This document shows, piece after piece, positions 44,424-53,386 of a stretch of DNA of 64,000 nt. Numbering within the stretch: position 1 is the stretch's first letter; the number at the start of each line of letters is the position of its first letter. Below the pieces are notes generated by a model. It searched no databases, was not told where the DNA came from, and saw nothing but the letters and a program-made list of their open reading frames with translations. Position numbers and translations under genes: made by a program. Source of the stretch: DASTFY01 sp963769115 (GTDB lineage: Bacteria > Actinomycetota > Acidimicrobiia > Acidimicrobiales > Ilumatobacteraceae); NCBI GenBank assembly GCA_963769115.1, contig CAVYKN010000012.1, forward strand, positions 1 to 64,000. Reading direction: 5' to 3'.

Positions 44424-44522
44424 ATCGTCCCGGCTGTATCGGATGACGAGGCCCGGGAGCGCTTCCCGGACGGATGGGTCGCGGTCAAGCCGTACCTGCG
44501 GATCGTGCCGGCGCCGGGCTGA
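44424..44522 (+). pseudogene. C-terminal fragment of a 1-Cys peroxiredoxin
   Basis: Plus-strand reading from about 44424 to TGA 44522 gives IVPAVSDDEARERFPDG, then WVAVKPYLRIVPAPG. The end of the intact peroxiredoxin at 62.1-62.7 kb reads SVSNDEAKEIFGEWKSPKP, then YIRIVPQPS, an obvious alignment (SDDEARERF with SNDEAKEIF; KPYLRIVP with KPYIRIVP). Only the last 32 codons exist; the redox Cys domain is absent. A sharp boundary at about 44424 suggests a deletion or assembly join. Confidence 0.6.
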
Positions 44523-44547
44523 CCGACTGGACTGACCGGCAGGTCGA

Positions 44548-45933
44548 TCAGGCGCCGGCCGTGACGACACCGGCCGGCCGGCGCCCGGCCGCACCGTCGA
44601 CCTTGCGGTGACGGGCCAGGTCGCGCGACGCCCGCCGCACGGCCCGCATCATCGAGGGCCGCATCAGCGACGACGGCGGCGCCAGCAGGTTCTGCACCAG
44701 GATCATCGCGGTGTTGACCTCGGGCGACACCTGCGCCGCCCGCAGCACCCGGGCGATGTACCGGTTGACGAGGTCCGTGCCGGCGGGCTTGGGGCCGGTG
44801 GTCTCGGGGTAGGCGAAGTCGGAACCCACAGCGATCTGCCACGGGTTGGCGATCACCTTCGCCGCCCGGCGGTAGAAGGCCCGCACCAACGCCTGGTCGT
44901 TCTCGTGCCCCTGCAGGCACTCGCCCAGGGCGACGGCCTGGAGCACGGCGCTGCTCATGCCCTGCGCGTACAGCGGGTTGAAGCTGCAGATGGCATCGCC
45001 GAGGGCGAGGAACCCGGCCGGCACGTCGCGCAGCCGTTCGTAGCGGCGGCGCTTGCTGGAGATCAGCCGGTGCGTGGCCAGGGGGCCGAGCTCGTCGAGG
45101 CTCTCGAGCAGCCGGTGCATCTCCGGTGACGGCAGGGTGGCAGCGGCGGCGCGGAAGCTCGCCTCGTCGGTCGGGGCCTCCGCCCCGTAGCCCGCCGTGA
45201 TGGTGGCGATCCAGCGGTCGCCCTCGATCGGCAGCAGGAACGCGGCCCGCTTGCCGTGCGGCGGCGACTCGATGACGACCGAGAACGTCTTGTCGACATC
45301 ACCCTGGCGCCGGGGCAGGATGACGGAGGCGTAGCGCACGTCGCAACGCACCTCGACGGTCTCCGGCGCCTGGTACCCGAGGTCCTCCATCCACAGCGCA
45401 CCGTGCGAGGCGCGGCCCGAGCAGTCGACCACGAGATCGGCGGGGAGGTCACGCGACGTCGTCCCGTCGAACACCTTCACCCCGGTCACGCGACCGCCGG
45501 CGTGGAGGAGGGTCTCGACGGCCTGGCCGGACTCGATCGTGACGCGCGGAAGCGCGGCGACACGACGGCGCACGCCCGCCTCGATGAAGGGCCGGCTGGC
45601 GGACACGACCTGGCGGACGACCAGGCACTCGGCCCGGTAGCCGCCGGCCTGGTACCAGGATCCGCCGTTGAACTCGATCAGCTCGGCGCCGTCGGCGACC
45701 AGTTCCTCCATGATCCCGGGGAACAGCTCGGCGATGGCCCGCGAGCCGCCGGTGAGGAGCGCGTGGGCCTGGCGACCCTGGGGTACGCCCTTGCGGGGAC
45801 CGGTGCCCTCGGGCAGGGGGTCGCGGTCGAGCACGGTCACGGACTCGAAGTGATCGGTGAGGACCCGGGCCGTGGCGAGGCCGGCCATGCTCGCACCGAT
45901 GACGACGGCGTGGCGATGGAGGGAGCGGGGCAT
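44548..45933 (-). CDS. FAD-dependent monooxygenase/oxidoreductase (PHBH-like fold)
   Basis: Flavoprotein of 461 residues. N-terminal Rossmann motif VVIGASMAGLATARVL (GxSMAG variant of GxGxxG), PRKGVPQGRQAHALL, then VDCSGRASHG and the second FAD motif GFLALGDAICSFNPLYAQGMS. This set is characteristic of the FAD-dependent epoxidase/halogenase-like group of large actinobacterial flavoenzymes. No membrane helix. It has about 150 residues beyond the FAD core that may close over the substrate. Substrate unknown; no partner genes adjacent. Confidence 0.85.
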   Translation of the reverse strand: MPRSLHRHAVVIGASMAGLATARVLTDHFESVTVLDRDPLPEGTGPRKGVPQGRQAHALLTGGSRAIAELFPGIMEELVADGAELIEFNGGSWYQAGGYRAECLVVRQVVSASRPFIEAGVRRRVAALPRVTIESGQAVETLLHAGGRVTGVKVFDGTTSRDLPADLVVDCSGRASHGALWMEDLGYQAPETVEVRCDVRYASVILPRRQGDVDKTFSVVIESPPHGKRAAFLLPIEGDRWIATITAGYGAEAPTDEASFRAAAATLPSPEMHRLLESLDELGPLATHRLISSKRRRYERLRDVPAGFLALGDAICSFNPLYAQGMSSAVLQAVALGECLQGHENDQALVRAFYRRAAKVIANPWQIAVGSDFAYPETTGPKPAGTDLVNRYIARVLRAAQVSPEVNTAMILVQNLLAPPSSLMRPSMMRAVRRASRDLARHRKVDGAAGRRPAGVVTAGA

Positions 45934-45988
45934 CCTGCGTTCCTTTCGCGGTGGTTGCGTTCCGGTACGCAGCGCGCTCAGGACCGGT

Positions 45989-47314
45989 TCAGGATCCCGC
46001 TGTGACAGCCTTCACGGGCTCGGGCTGCTGTTCGGCCTGCAGCTCTGACGGGGCTCGGCCCGCCGTCACCCGGGTGGGCCCAGCCGCGGCCATGACCGCG
46101 GCGATGCCGGTGCCGGCCAGCACCAGGACCCCCGGCTCGGCGAGGGCGCGGAAGCGCTGGTTGCCGTAGGCGAGGGCGGCGGTCACGACGACCACCCCGA
46201 TCGGGACGAGCAGGAGCCACAGCGGCTGGCACCTGCCATCGGCTCGCTGCCGCTCGCTGCGGTGCAGGGCCACCGCGCCGAGCGCGGCGAGCGAGATCAC
46301 GACCAGGTGAGCGAGCCAACCGGCCCACAGCCAGCCGTAGGGCCGGCCCTCGAGGCTCTCGTAGCGGAGCTGCCCGCTGACGTCCCACAGGCCGAAGGTG
46401 CGCAACACGCGCACGCTGGCCACGGCGGGGAGGCGATCCGCGTGCCCGCCCGCGTAGCGCAGGCCGGCACGGCGCATGGAGCCCGCCGCCGCTGCTTCGT
46501 CGGTGATCGGGTCGGGAAGCGACTCGGTGGCGCAACGCAGGCTCCACTGGCCGGTGCGGCGACCGCGGTACACCTCGTCGCAGTTGGCGCCGGCCAGCAG
46601 CGTCCCGCTGTTCGTCGTCAGGGGCACCACGGCGTCGAGGCGGGTGGCGGTGCGCACCGTCCAGGCGCCCAGCAGGATCGCCACCGGGAGGAGCACGGCG
46701 GCCAGGCGGCGCAGGCGGGCCCGCGCACCGCCCGGCCCGGCCAGGAGGGCGACCGGCACGGCCAGGGCGGGCACGAGGAGCACGGCCTCGCTGCGGGTCA
46801 GCGCGGCGAGGGCCAGGGCAGCACCGAGCGCCATGAGGACAGCGACGCCCCGTCGCCCGGCCGGCCGTTCGCGTACGGCGACGGCAGCGAGGAGCAGCGC
46901 GCCGGCGACCAGCGGGAGCAACACCGCTTCCGCCATCAGTCCACCGTCCAGAGCGATGAGCTGCGGGTGGAGCGCGGTGAGCACGGCGGCCGCCACACCG
47001 GCCACCGGCCCGGCCAGGAGGCGGGCGGTCAGCGCCACGAGGACGACGGTGACGCCGCCCAGGAGCGCGCCCACCAGGCGGTGAGCGGTGGGCGAGTCCA
47101 GCCCGAGCAGATCGGCGACGGCCAGGAGCGAGGGCCACAGCGGGGGGAACTCGGCCGATGGCACGTTCCGCCCGTTGACGATGAGGTCGAGGGGCCGCAC
47201 GTAACCCTGTCCGTCAGCCAGGAGACGGGCCAGCAGGTGGTAGGTGAGCGCGTCACCTACGGGCTCACGGACGTCCCGATAGGCGACGAGCACGTAGAGG
47301 GTGCGGACGGCCAC
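45989..47314 (-). CDS. GT39-like membrane glycosyltransferase (PMT/ArnT superfamily)
   Basis: GT-C type membrane protein of about 441 residues with 10 or more helices. Early periplasmic loop RDVREPVGDALTYHLLARLL holds the acidic residue expected for lipid-linked sugar donors, followed by AEFPPLWPSLLA as in ArnT/PMT relatives. The C-terminal tail is hydrophilic. GTG 47314 is the first start codon in the annotated frame, but the helix AWFGPAVAAAAALGVAVRTLYVL begins before it, so the true start probably lies up to 30 codons upstream, possibly at CTG overlapping the SGNH gene end. Role in surface glycosylation is inferred. Confidence 0.75.
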   Translation of the reverse strand: MAVRTLYVLVAYRDVREPVGDALTYHLLARLLADGQGYVRPLDLIVNGRNVPSAEFPPLWPSLLAVADLLGLDSPTAHRLVGALLGGVTVVLVALTARLLAGPVAGVAAAVLTALHPQLIALDGGLMAEAVLLPLVAGALLLAAVAVRERPAGRRGVAVLMALGAALALAALTRSEAVLLVPALAVPVALLAGPGGARARLRRLAAVLLPVAILLGAWTVRTATRLDAVVPLTTNSGTLLAGANCDEVYRGRRTGQWSLRCATESLPDPITDEAAAAGSMRRAGLRYAGGHADRLPAVASVRVLRTFGLWDVSGQLRYESLEGRPYGWLWAGWLAHLVVISLAALGAVALHRSERQRADGRCQPLWLLLVPIGVVVVTAALAYGNQRFRALAEPGVLVLAGTGIAAVMAAAGPTRVTAGRAPSELQAEQQPEPVKAVTAGS

Positions 47315-47382
47315 CCCGAGCGCTGCGGCCGCGGCGACCGCCGGCCCGAACCAGGCCGGGCGCGAAGAGATCGCCGTCCGGC

Positions 47383-48078
47383 TCAGGGGATGGCGCGGGC
47401 GCAGGCGGCCACGAACTCACGCATGGCCGCGTAGCCGCCGGTGGCGCCCACCGTCATGTGCACCTTGTCCCGCTCCAGGTACTGCGGGTGGCGGACGACC
47501 TCGGCAGCCCAGTCGCAGACGCGCAGGTTGGGGTACTTGGCGTCGACGTTCACGAGCGCCTGGTTCCAGGCCGCCATGAGATCGGGACGGTTGTGGTGGA
47601 TCGTCGTCCACACCACCTGCACGTTGCCCAACGCCTTCATCGCCGTCTCGATGCGCTGCATGTTGCGGTTGACGTCGTTGGCCGCCGGATAGCCGACGTC
47701 GTTGGCGCCGGAGATGACCACCACGGCCCTCGGGGCGAGGCCGCGGGCCCGGAACTCGCCGATCCAGCGCACCACGGTGTCGGGGTCCAACGGCTTCTCC
47801 GGGGCAGCATGGAGCCCGAGCTGGGTGTAGCTGCGCAGCGGTCCCCAGCCGTCCTGGACGAGCCGCCCGGTGACGTTGCCGACCGTCGTCAGCCCGTAGC
47901 CGACGCTGTCCCCGAGGACCGCGATGGCGCCCTTCGGCCGATTGACGAGATCCCAGCGCTCGTCACCGAGCCAGTTGGTCCGCGCTCCCGACGCGCAGGC
48001 CGAGGTGAGGGCCGCCGCTGCCATTGCAACCGCAACGAATCGGGCCATTCGCCTGCCACGCGTGCGTCGCCGTTCCAC
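47383..48078 (-). CDS. SGNH-hydrolase-fold lipoprotein
   Basis: Exported GDSL/SGNH esterase-like protein of 231 residues (GTG 48078; ATG 48048 possible). Signal sequence ARFVAVAMAAAALTSACAS with lipobox TSAC. Block I is IAVLGDSVGYGL (nucleophile Ser), block III is VVISGANDVGYP (Asn), and block V candidate is RDKVHMTVGATGG (His; the usual DxxH is partly degenerate). May deacylate or modify surface glycans. Divergent from the acyltransferase gene that also carries an SGNH domain (16-base gap), so both probably act on the same polymer. Confidence 0.82.
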   Translation of the reverse strand: MERRRTRGRRMARFVAVAMAAAALTSACASGARTNWLGDERWDLVNRPKGAIAVLGDSVGYGLTTVGNVTGRLVQDGWGPLRSYTQLGLHAAPEKPLDPDTVVRWIGEFRARGLAPRAVVVISGANDVGYPAANDVNRNMQRIETAMKALGNVQVVWTTIHHNRPDLMAAWNQALVNVDAKYPNLRVCDWAAEVVRHPQYLERDKVHMTVGATGGYAAMREFVAACARAIP

Positions 48079-48094
48079 GGCAGGATGGTAACCC

Positions 48095-50158
48095 TTGACC
48101 GGTTCGGTGCGCAGCCTCGCCTACCAGCCCGCCATCGACGGGATGCGGGGGCTGGCGGTCCTCGCCGTGCTGTTCTTCCACGCCGGTCACCTGCAGGGCG
48201 GCTTCCTGGGCGTGGACCTGTTCTTCACCGTTTCGGGCTACCTGATCACGTCCCTCCTGCTGGCCGAACGGGACGGGACAGGGCGCATCAGCCTGCCCAC
48301 GTTCTGGGGCCGGAGGGCCCGGCGCCTGCTGCCGGCGCTGTTCATCCTGATCGCCGCGGTGATGGCCGTGTACGCCATCTGGGGCGCGCCGGGCCAGGCT
48401 GAGCAGCTGCGGGAGCCGGGGCTGGCCGGCCTGTTCTACGCCGCCAACTGGCAGGCCATCGCCGGCGACGGCTACTGGGACCTGTTCAGCGCCCCGTCGC
48501 CCTTCGAGCATCTCTGGAGCCTGGCGATCGAGGAGCAGTTCTATCTCCTCTGGCCGTTCGCGGTCGTCGTGGTGCTGGCCTACGCCCGTCGTGGACCCCG
48601 CACACTGGCGATCGTCGCTGGCGCGGCGGCGGTGGTCTCCGTCGTCCTGATGGCGCTCTACGCCCGCTCGGACATCGAGCGTGCCTACCTCGGCACGGAC
48701 AGCCGGCTGGCGTCGATCCTCATCGGCGCGGTGATCGCGGTCGCGCTCCGCCGGCCGGCCCCACTCCGGGCCGACGCCGCTCGCCGCCCGCTGGTGATCT
48801 CGGCCTGGGCGTGCGCAGCGGTGCTGGCGGTCATGTGGGTCGCCCTCGATGGCGACGACATGTTGCTGTACCGCGGTGGGTTCGCGGTCCACGCGCTCGC
48901 GGTCGCAGTCATCATCGTCGCCATCACCCTTCACCCGGGCACCGCGCTCGGGCGGGCGTTGTCCTGGCGGCCGCTGGTGGCGGTGGGCCTCATCTCCTAC
49001 GGCCTCTACCTCTGGCACTGGCCGGTCTTCGTCTGGATGAGTCCGGACCGCATGGGCTTCTCCGGTTGGGGCCTGACCGCGGTGCGGTTCGCGGTGGCCT
49101 TCGGGCTGGCCTACGCCTCCTATCGGCTGATCGAACGGCCGATCCGCCGGGGCGCGCTCAACCCCCGCCTCGCCATCCCCTTGGCGGTGACCGCGGCGGT
49201 GGTGCTGGCCGTCGCCGTCCTCGTCGTCAGCCGCCCGCCCGATCCGGACGAGCTGGTGACCGGTGCCGCCCTCGCCCCGACGGGTGCCGCGACCACCGTG
49301 GCCCCGCCTTCGACGACCGTTCCGACCACTGAGCCAACGACCTCCACCGCGGCGACGACCGCCTCGACCGCGCCCACGACCCCGCCGACGACCGCCGCCA
49401 CGTCACCGCCCACGACGGCCGGGCCCACCCTGTCGGACCTCGTGCGCATCGTGCCCGCCGCCCCCGCTCCCCTGCGGCAGCCCACGCCGGACAACCCGTT
49501 CCGCGTCGCGCTCTTCGGCGACTCGTACATGTACGACGCCGCACCCGGCATCGAGGCTGCGCTGGAGGCCACCGGGCTCGTACAGGTGGAGGACCGCTCG
49601 GTGCTCGGGTTCGGTCTGGCCAAGGACGACTGGGCCGAGCACATCAACGACGCCATCGACGACGGCCCTGAACTCGTCGTCACCATGTGGGCCCGCTTCG
49701 ACGTCGGCCTCGTCGAGGAGCGAGGTGCGGCCGAGTTCGCCGCCCGCCTCCAGGAGGCGACCTCCATGCTGCTGTCGGGGGGCGCGCAGGTGGTGGTGGT
49801 CGGCCTCGCCCCCTCCGAGCTCGGCTTCGGTCAGCACGAGGCGGTGTCCAGGGGGATCAACGACGTCTTCGCCGGGCTTCCCGCCGTGTTCCCCGGGCGT
49901 GTCACCTACCTCGACCCGGACCCCCTCGTGGCGCCGGACGGTGTGCCCCGCCTGACCATCCCGGTCCCGGGCGGCGAGCTGCGGGTGCGCAAGATCGATC
50001 TGGGCCACTACTGCCCCGACGGCGCGGCCCGCTTCGGGCAAGCGATGGTCGAGATCGTCGGCGTGGCGGCCCGGGTCCCGCCGCCCACCGCGCCCTGGTA
50101 CGCCGGCCCGTGGCGCCAGGACGACCGCTACGACGATCCTCCCGGCGCCTGCCGCTGA
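48095..50158 (+). CDS. OafA-type acyltransferase with C-terminal SGNH domain
   Basis: Integral membrane O-acyltransferase of 687 residues. The first 380 residues form the acyltransferase-3 domain: YQPAIDGMRGLAVLAVLFFHAG (catalytic His), GGFLGVDLFFTVSGYLI, FWGRRARRLLPAL, HLWSLAIEEQFYLLWP and ISYGLYLWHWPVF. A Thr/Pro-rich linker (about 395-450) leads to an SGNH domain with ALFGDSYMYDA. This OafA/OatA fusion acetylates surface or cell-wall sugars. TTG 48095 has AGGATGG six bases upstream; GTG 48107 is an alternative start. The C-terminal half lacks an obvious DxxH motif (GHYCPDGAARFG could be it). Confidence 0.9.
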   Translation: MTGSVRSLAYQPAIDGMRGLAVLAVLFFHAGHLQGGFLGVDLFFTVSGYLITSLLLAERDGTGRISLPTFWGRRARRLLPALFILIAAVMAVYAIWGAPGQAEQLREPGLAGLFYAANWQAIAGDGYWDLFSAPSPFEHLWSLAIEEQFYLLWPFAVVVVLAYARRGPRTLAIVAGAAAVVSVVLMALYARSDIERAYLGTDSRLASILIGAVIAVALRRPAPLRADAARRPLVISAWACAAVLAVMWVALDGDDMLLYRGGFAVHALAVAVIIVAITLHPGTALGRALSWRPLVAVGLISYGLYLWHWPVFVWMSPDRMGFSGWGLTAVRFAVAFGLAYASYRLIERPIRRGALNPRLAIPLAVTAAVVLAVAVLVVSRPPDPDELVTGAALAPTGAATTVAPPSTTVPTTEPTTSTAATTASTAPTTPPTTAATSPPTTAGPTLSDLVRIVPAAPAPLRQPTPDNPFRVALFGDSYMYDAAPGIEAALEATGLVQVEDRSVLGFGLAKDDWAEHINDAIDDGPELVVTMWARFDVGLVEERGAAEFAARLQEATSMLLSGGAQVVVVGLAPSELGFGQHEAVSRGINDVFAGLPAVFPGRVTYLDPDPLVAPDGVPRLTIPVPGGELRVRKIDLGHYCPDGAARFGQAMVEIVGVAARVPPPTAPWYAGPWRQDDRYDDPPGACR

Positions 50159-50184
50159 CCCACCGACCCTCCGCCGACGCCGAT

Positions 50185-50262
50185 CCACCGAATCGATATC
50201 GAATCGGTGGGATCGAGGTCTGAGCCGGATGAGCCGGGGATGACGCGTTCGACTCAGACCTC
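50185..50262. terminator. Two hairpins between convergent genes
   Basis: A 26-base near-palindrome (50185-50210, CCACCGA and TCGGTGG ends with TCGATATCGA centre; one mismatched pair) is followed by a perfect 10-base inverted repeat GAGGTCTGAG (50215-50224) and CTCAGACCTC (50253-50262). They lie in the 129-base gap where the acyltransferase and alcohol dehydrogenase genes converge, fitting a bidirectional terminator. No T-tract. Confidence 0.55.
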
Positions 50263-50287
50263 CCGGCGGGGCGGGTCCGCGCCCGGC

Positions 50288-51361
50288 TCAGGCGTCGAAG
50301 CGCACGACGGCCCGGGCGACCTCGCCCCGGGCCAACGCGGCGAAGCCGGCGTTGACGTCGTCCAGCGGGAGCTGGTCGGACACCATCGAGGCCAGGTCGA
50401 GCTCACCCCGCTCCCACAGCTCGATGTAGCGCGGGATGTCGCGCCGCGGCCGGGTCGAACCCATGAAGACCCCGACCAGCCGCTTGCCCCGTCGCAGCGC
50501 CTTGGCCGGCAGGTTCACCGACGAGCCCTCCGGCAGGATGCCCACCGCGTACGCCGCCCGGCCGGGCGCCGCAAGCTCCACCGCCAGCTCCATGGTCGCC
50601 GGCCTCCCTACGGCCTCGAAGGCGTGGTCGATGGTGCCCGCCACCGCATTCACCGCGTCGGCGTCGGCGGCGTTGGCGACGCTCGTAGCGCCCAGCCGGC
50701 GGGCCAGTTCGAGCTTGGCGTCGGCGACATCGATGGCCACGATCTCGCCCGCTCCGGCGATGCGGGCCCCCTGGATGATGGCCAGACCGATGCCGCCGCA
50801 CCCGATGACGGCCACCCGTTCTCCCGGGCGGACGTCGGCCACGTTGAGCACGGACCCCAGCCCGGTGACGATGGCGCAGCCCAGCACGGCGGCCAGCTCG
50901 GGAGGCACGCGGGCGGGCACGGCCACCACCGCCCGCTCGTCCACGATGAGGCGCTCCCCGAGCGCCCCGATCCCGGCCATCTGCGCGACCGGCGTCCCGT
51001 CGAGCTCGAGCCGCGCCCGGTCGCTCCCGCGCAACGTCGCCGCGGGATCAGCGCACAGGTGCTCCTCGCCCGCCCGGCACCGCCCGCACGCCCCACAGGG
51101 CATCACGAGGCACGTGACCACGGACGTGCCGACGCCGACCGACGACACCTCCGGGCCGACGGCCTCGACCACGCCGGCCGCCTCGTGCCCGAGCACGATC
51201 GGCCGCGGCCGGACGAGAGACCCGTCGACCACGTGCAGGTCGCTGTGGCACAGCCCGACGGCCTGGGTGCGCACGACCACCTCGCGCCCTCGCGGACCGT
51301 CGATGGTCACGTCCGCCACCACGAGGTCGTCACGACCGTCGACGAGGCAGGCAGCCCTCAC
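50288..51361 (-). CDS. Zinc-dependent alcohol dehydrogenase (MDR superfamily)
   Basis: Medium-chain NAD(P)-dependent dehydrogenase of 357 residues from GTG 51361. Catalytic zinc ligands VGLCHSDLHVVDG and GHEAAGVVEAVG; structural zinc cysteines CGACGRCRAGEEHLC; Rossmann motif VIGCGGIGLAIIQGA. Highest resemblance is to mycobacterial AdhD/NDMA-dependent-like enzymes that oxidise alcohols or factor-bound formaldehyde. Substrate cannot be fixed. Divergent from the LLM oxidoreductase with an 80-base gap. Confidence 0.9.
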   Translation of the reverse strand: MRAACLVDGRDDLVVADVTIDGPRGREVVVRTQAVGLCHSDLHVVDGSLVRPRPIVLGHEAAGVVEAVGPEVSSVGVGTSVVTCLVMPCGACGRCRAGEEHLCADPAATLRGSDRARLELDGTPVAQMAGIGALGERLIVDERAVVAVPARVPPELAAVLGCAIVTGLGSVLNVADVRPGERVAVIGCGGIGLAIIQGARIAGAGEIVAIDVADAKLELARRLGATSVANAADADAVNAVAGTIDHAFEAVGRPATMELAVELAAPGRAAYAVGILPEGSSVNLPAKALRRGKRLVGVFMGSTRPRRDIPRYIELWERGELDLASMVSDQLPLDDVNAGFAALARGEVARAVVRFDA

Positions 51362-51441
51362 GGACCGATCGCTAGCACACCGGAATGAGAGCGCCGCGTT
51401 TGCCGTGGACACGCCGGCAACTCCCCGGGCAGGCTGCACCC

Positions 51442-52644
51442 ATGAAGATGATGTGGTTCCACCTCATGCCGTACCCGGCCCTCCCGGAGGACTTCAACAA
51501 GCAGCACCGCAGCGTGTGGGTGGACATCGATCCCAAGCTCTTCGACCGTGACGTCCTCGTTCGGACCTACGAGTCCTACATCGACCAGCTCGTCTATGCC
51601 GAGGAGTGCGGCTTCGACGGCATCTGCGTCAACGAGCACCACAACAACGGCTACGGGCTCATGCCGTCGCCCAACCTCATCGCCTCGATCCTGGCCAGCC
51701 GCACGTCACAGGCGGCCATCACCGTGCTCGGCAACTCGGTGGCGCTCTACAACCCGCCCATCCGGGTGGCGGAGGAGTTCGCCATGCTGGACCTCTTCTC
51801 CCACGGCCGCCTCATCGCCGGCTTCCCGGTGGGCACGGCCATGGACACGGCCTACTCGTACAGCGTGAACCCGACGCAGCTGCGGCCCCGGTACTACGAG
51901 GGCATCGAGCTCATCCTGAAGGCGTGGCAGGCCGACGAGCCCTTCTCCTTCAACGGGCGCTTCAACCAGTACCGCTACGTCAACCCGGTCCCCCGGCCGT
52001 GGCAGCAGCCCCACCCGCCGGTGTGGATCCCGGGCGGCGGCTCGGTCGAGACGTGGGACTTCTGCGCCCGGAACGACTTCGTGTACGGCGCGCTCACCTA
52101 CTACGGCTACAAGGCCGTGCGTGAGACGGTCGGCGGTTACTGGCGCCAGGTCGAGGCCAACGGCAAGGACGACAACCCGCACCGTCTCGCCGTCACCCAG
52201 TTCATCGGCGTGGCCGACACCGACGCCGAAGCCCGCAAGCTCTACCGCGAGCCGGCCGAGTACTTCTTCAACCGGTCGCTGCACGTCTTCCCCGGTTTCA
52301 CCGACGCCCCCGGCTACGTCACCGAGGCCTCCGTGCGCGCCCGCTACAAGTCGCAGGTCCGCCAGGTGGCGCGGGCCAAGCAGGCCAAGCACGACCTCAC
52401 GTGGGACGAGATGCTCGAGAACGGCTACGTCGTCGTCGGCAGTCCCGACACCGTCCGCGAACAGCTCGAAGAGGCGGCCAAGGAGCTGCGCATCGGGCAC
52501 CTGTGCGCCATGCTCCAGTTCGGCGACATGAGCGACGAGCTCACCCGCTTCAACAGCAAGATGTTCGGGGACAAGGTGGCGCCGGGCCTGCGGACGCTGT
52601 TCTCCGAGTACCCCGATCCGTGGTGGCCGGAGAACGCCCGATGA
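51442..52644 (+). CDS. LLM-class (luciferase-like) flavin-dependent oxidoreductase
   Basis: Bacterial luciferase-like TIM-barrel monooxygenase of 400 residues. Typical pieces: YAEECGFDGICVNEHHNNGYG, SRTSQAAITVLGNSVALYNPP, RVAEEFAMLDLFSHGRLIAGF and GTPDTV-like VVGSPDTVREQLEE. Uses FMNH2 or F420H2; neither is provable here. The next gene, an alpha/beta hydrolase, overlaps by four bases (ATGA), so the two are co-translated and likely act on the same compound, e.g. oxidation followed by ester or C-C bond hydrolysis (inference). Confidence 0.9.
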   Translation: MKMMWFHLMPYPALPEDFNKQHRSVWVDIDPKLFDRDVLVRTYESYIDQLVYAEECGFDGICVNEHHNNGYGLMPSPNLIASILASRTSQAAITVLGNSVALYNPPIRVAEEFAMLDLFSHGRLIAGFPVGTAMDTAYSYSVNPTQLRPRYYEGIELILKAWQADEPFSFNGRFNQYRYVNPVPRPWQQPHPPVWIPGGGSVETWDFCARNDFVYGALTYYGYKAVRETVGGYWRQVEANGKDDNPHRLAVTQFIGVADTDAEARKLYREPAEYFFNRSLHVFPGFTDAPGYVTEASVRARYKSQVRQVARAKQAKHDLTWDEMLENGYVVVGSPDTVREQLEEAAKELRIGHLCAMLQFGDMSDELTRFNSKMFGDKVAPGLRTLFSEYPDPWWPENAR

Positions 52645-53348
52645 GCGCCGATCGGAGCAGCAGGCACCTCGTCTACCTCTGGGGGATCGCCGGGCACCCC
52701 GAGCTGTCGCCCGCCATGCGATCGCTGGCCGACGACGGATGGGAGGTCGTCGTCCCCTCCGTCGGCGGGTTCGACGGCGAACCGGGCTTCGTCGCCCCCG
52801 ACGACCACCTGGGCTGGCTGACGATGTTCTGGGACGCCCTGGACGCCACCGGCGCGCTGCCCTGCCCGGTGATCGGCGTGTCGATCGGCGGCATGGTGGC
52901 CGCCGAGCTGGCCGCGCTCCGCCCGGAGGCGGTGACCGCACTCGGTCTGGTCGCGCCGTTCGGCATCGGCGACGCCGACCAGCCGGGACTCGATCTCTTC
53001 GCCGTGCCCGCGCCGCAGCGCATGGAGCACCTCTTCGCCAAGGACGTCCCTGAGGCCTTCGCGAACCGCTTCGCGGAGCGCGGCGACGAGGAGGCGCCCG
53101 TCGCCCGGTACCTCTGCGACGTCGCCGCCGCCGGCATGATGTGGCCCCTCGGCGAGCGGGGGCTGGGCAACCGCCTGCATCGCATCTCGTGCCCGAAGGT
53201 CGTCATCTGGGGCGACCAGGACGAGCTCATGCCGCCCAGCCGGATCGAGCGATGGGGCGGCGGCACCGTCATCGCCGGCGCCGGCCACCTGGCCGAGTGG
53301 GATGCGCCGGCCGACGTGGCCGCCGCGCTGCGCGCCGTCCTCGCCTGA
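52641..53348 (+). CDS. Alpha/beta hydrolase fold protein
   Basis: Serine hydrolase of 235 residues. Nucleophile elbow PVIGVSIGGMVAAELAA (Ser in GVSIGG), acid in VIWGDQDELMPP and His in IAGAGHLAEWDAP complete the triad. Short cap region. Overlaps the LLM oxidoreductase gene by four bases. No exported features. Converges with the PEP-swivel gene. Confidence 0.86.
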   Translation: MSADRSSRHLVYLWGIAGHPELSPAMRSLADDGWEVVVPSVGGFDGEPGFVAPDDHLGWLTMFWDALDATGALPCPVIGVSIGGMVAAELAALRPEAVTALGLVAPFGIGDADQPGLDLFAVPAPQRMEHLFAKDVPEAFANRFAERGDEEAPVARYLCDVAAAGMMWPLGERGLGNRLHRISCPKVVIWGDQDELMPPSRIERWGGGTVIAGAGHLAEWDAPADVAAALRAVLA

Positions 53349-53386
53349 GCCAGGCCGGGCACAGGCGCCCGATCAGTCAGGCCCGG

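Noticed and set aside
44424..44522. Idea that the peroxiredoxin fragment is a complete small protein
   Set aside because: No start codon with a ribosome site at its beginning and no redox Cys; it aligns only to the tail of the family.
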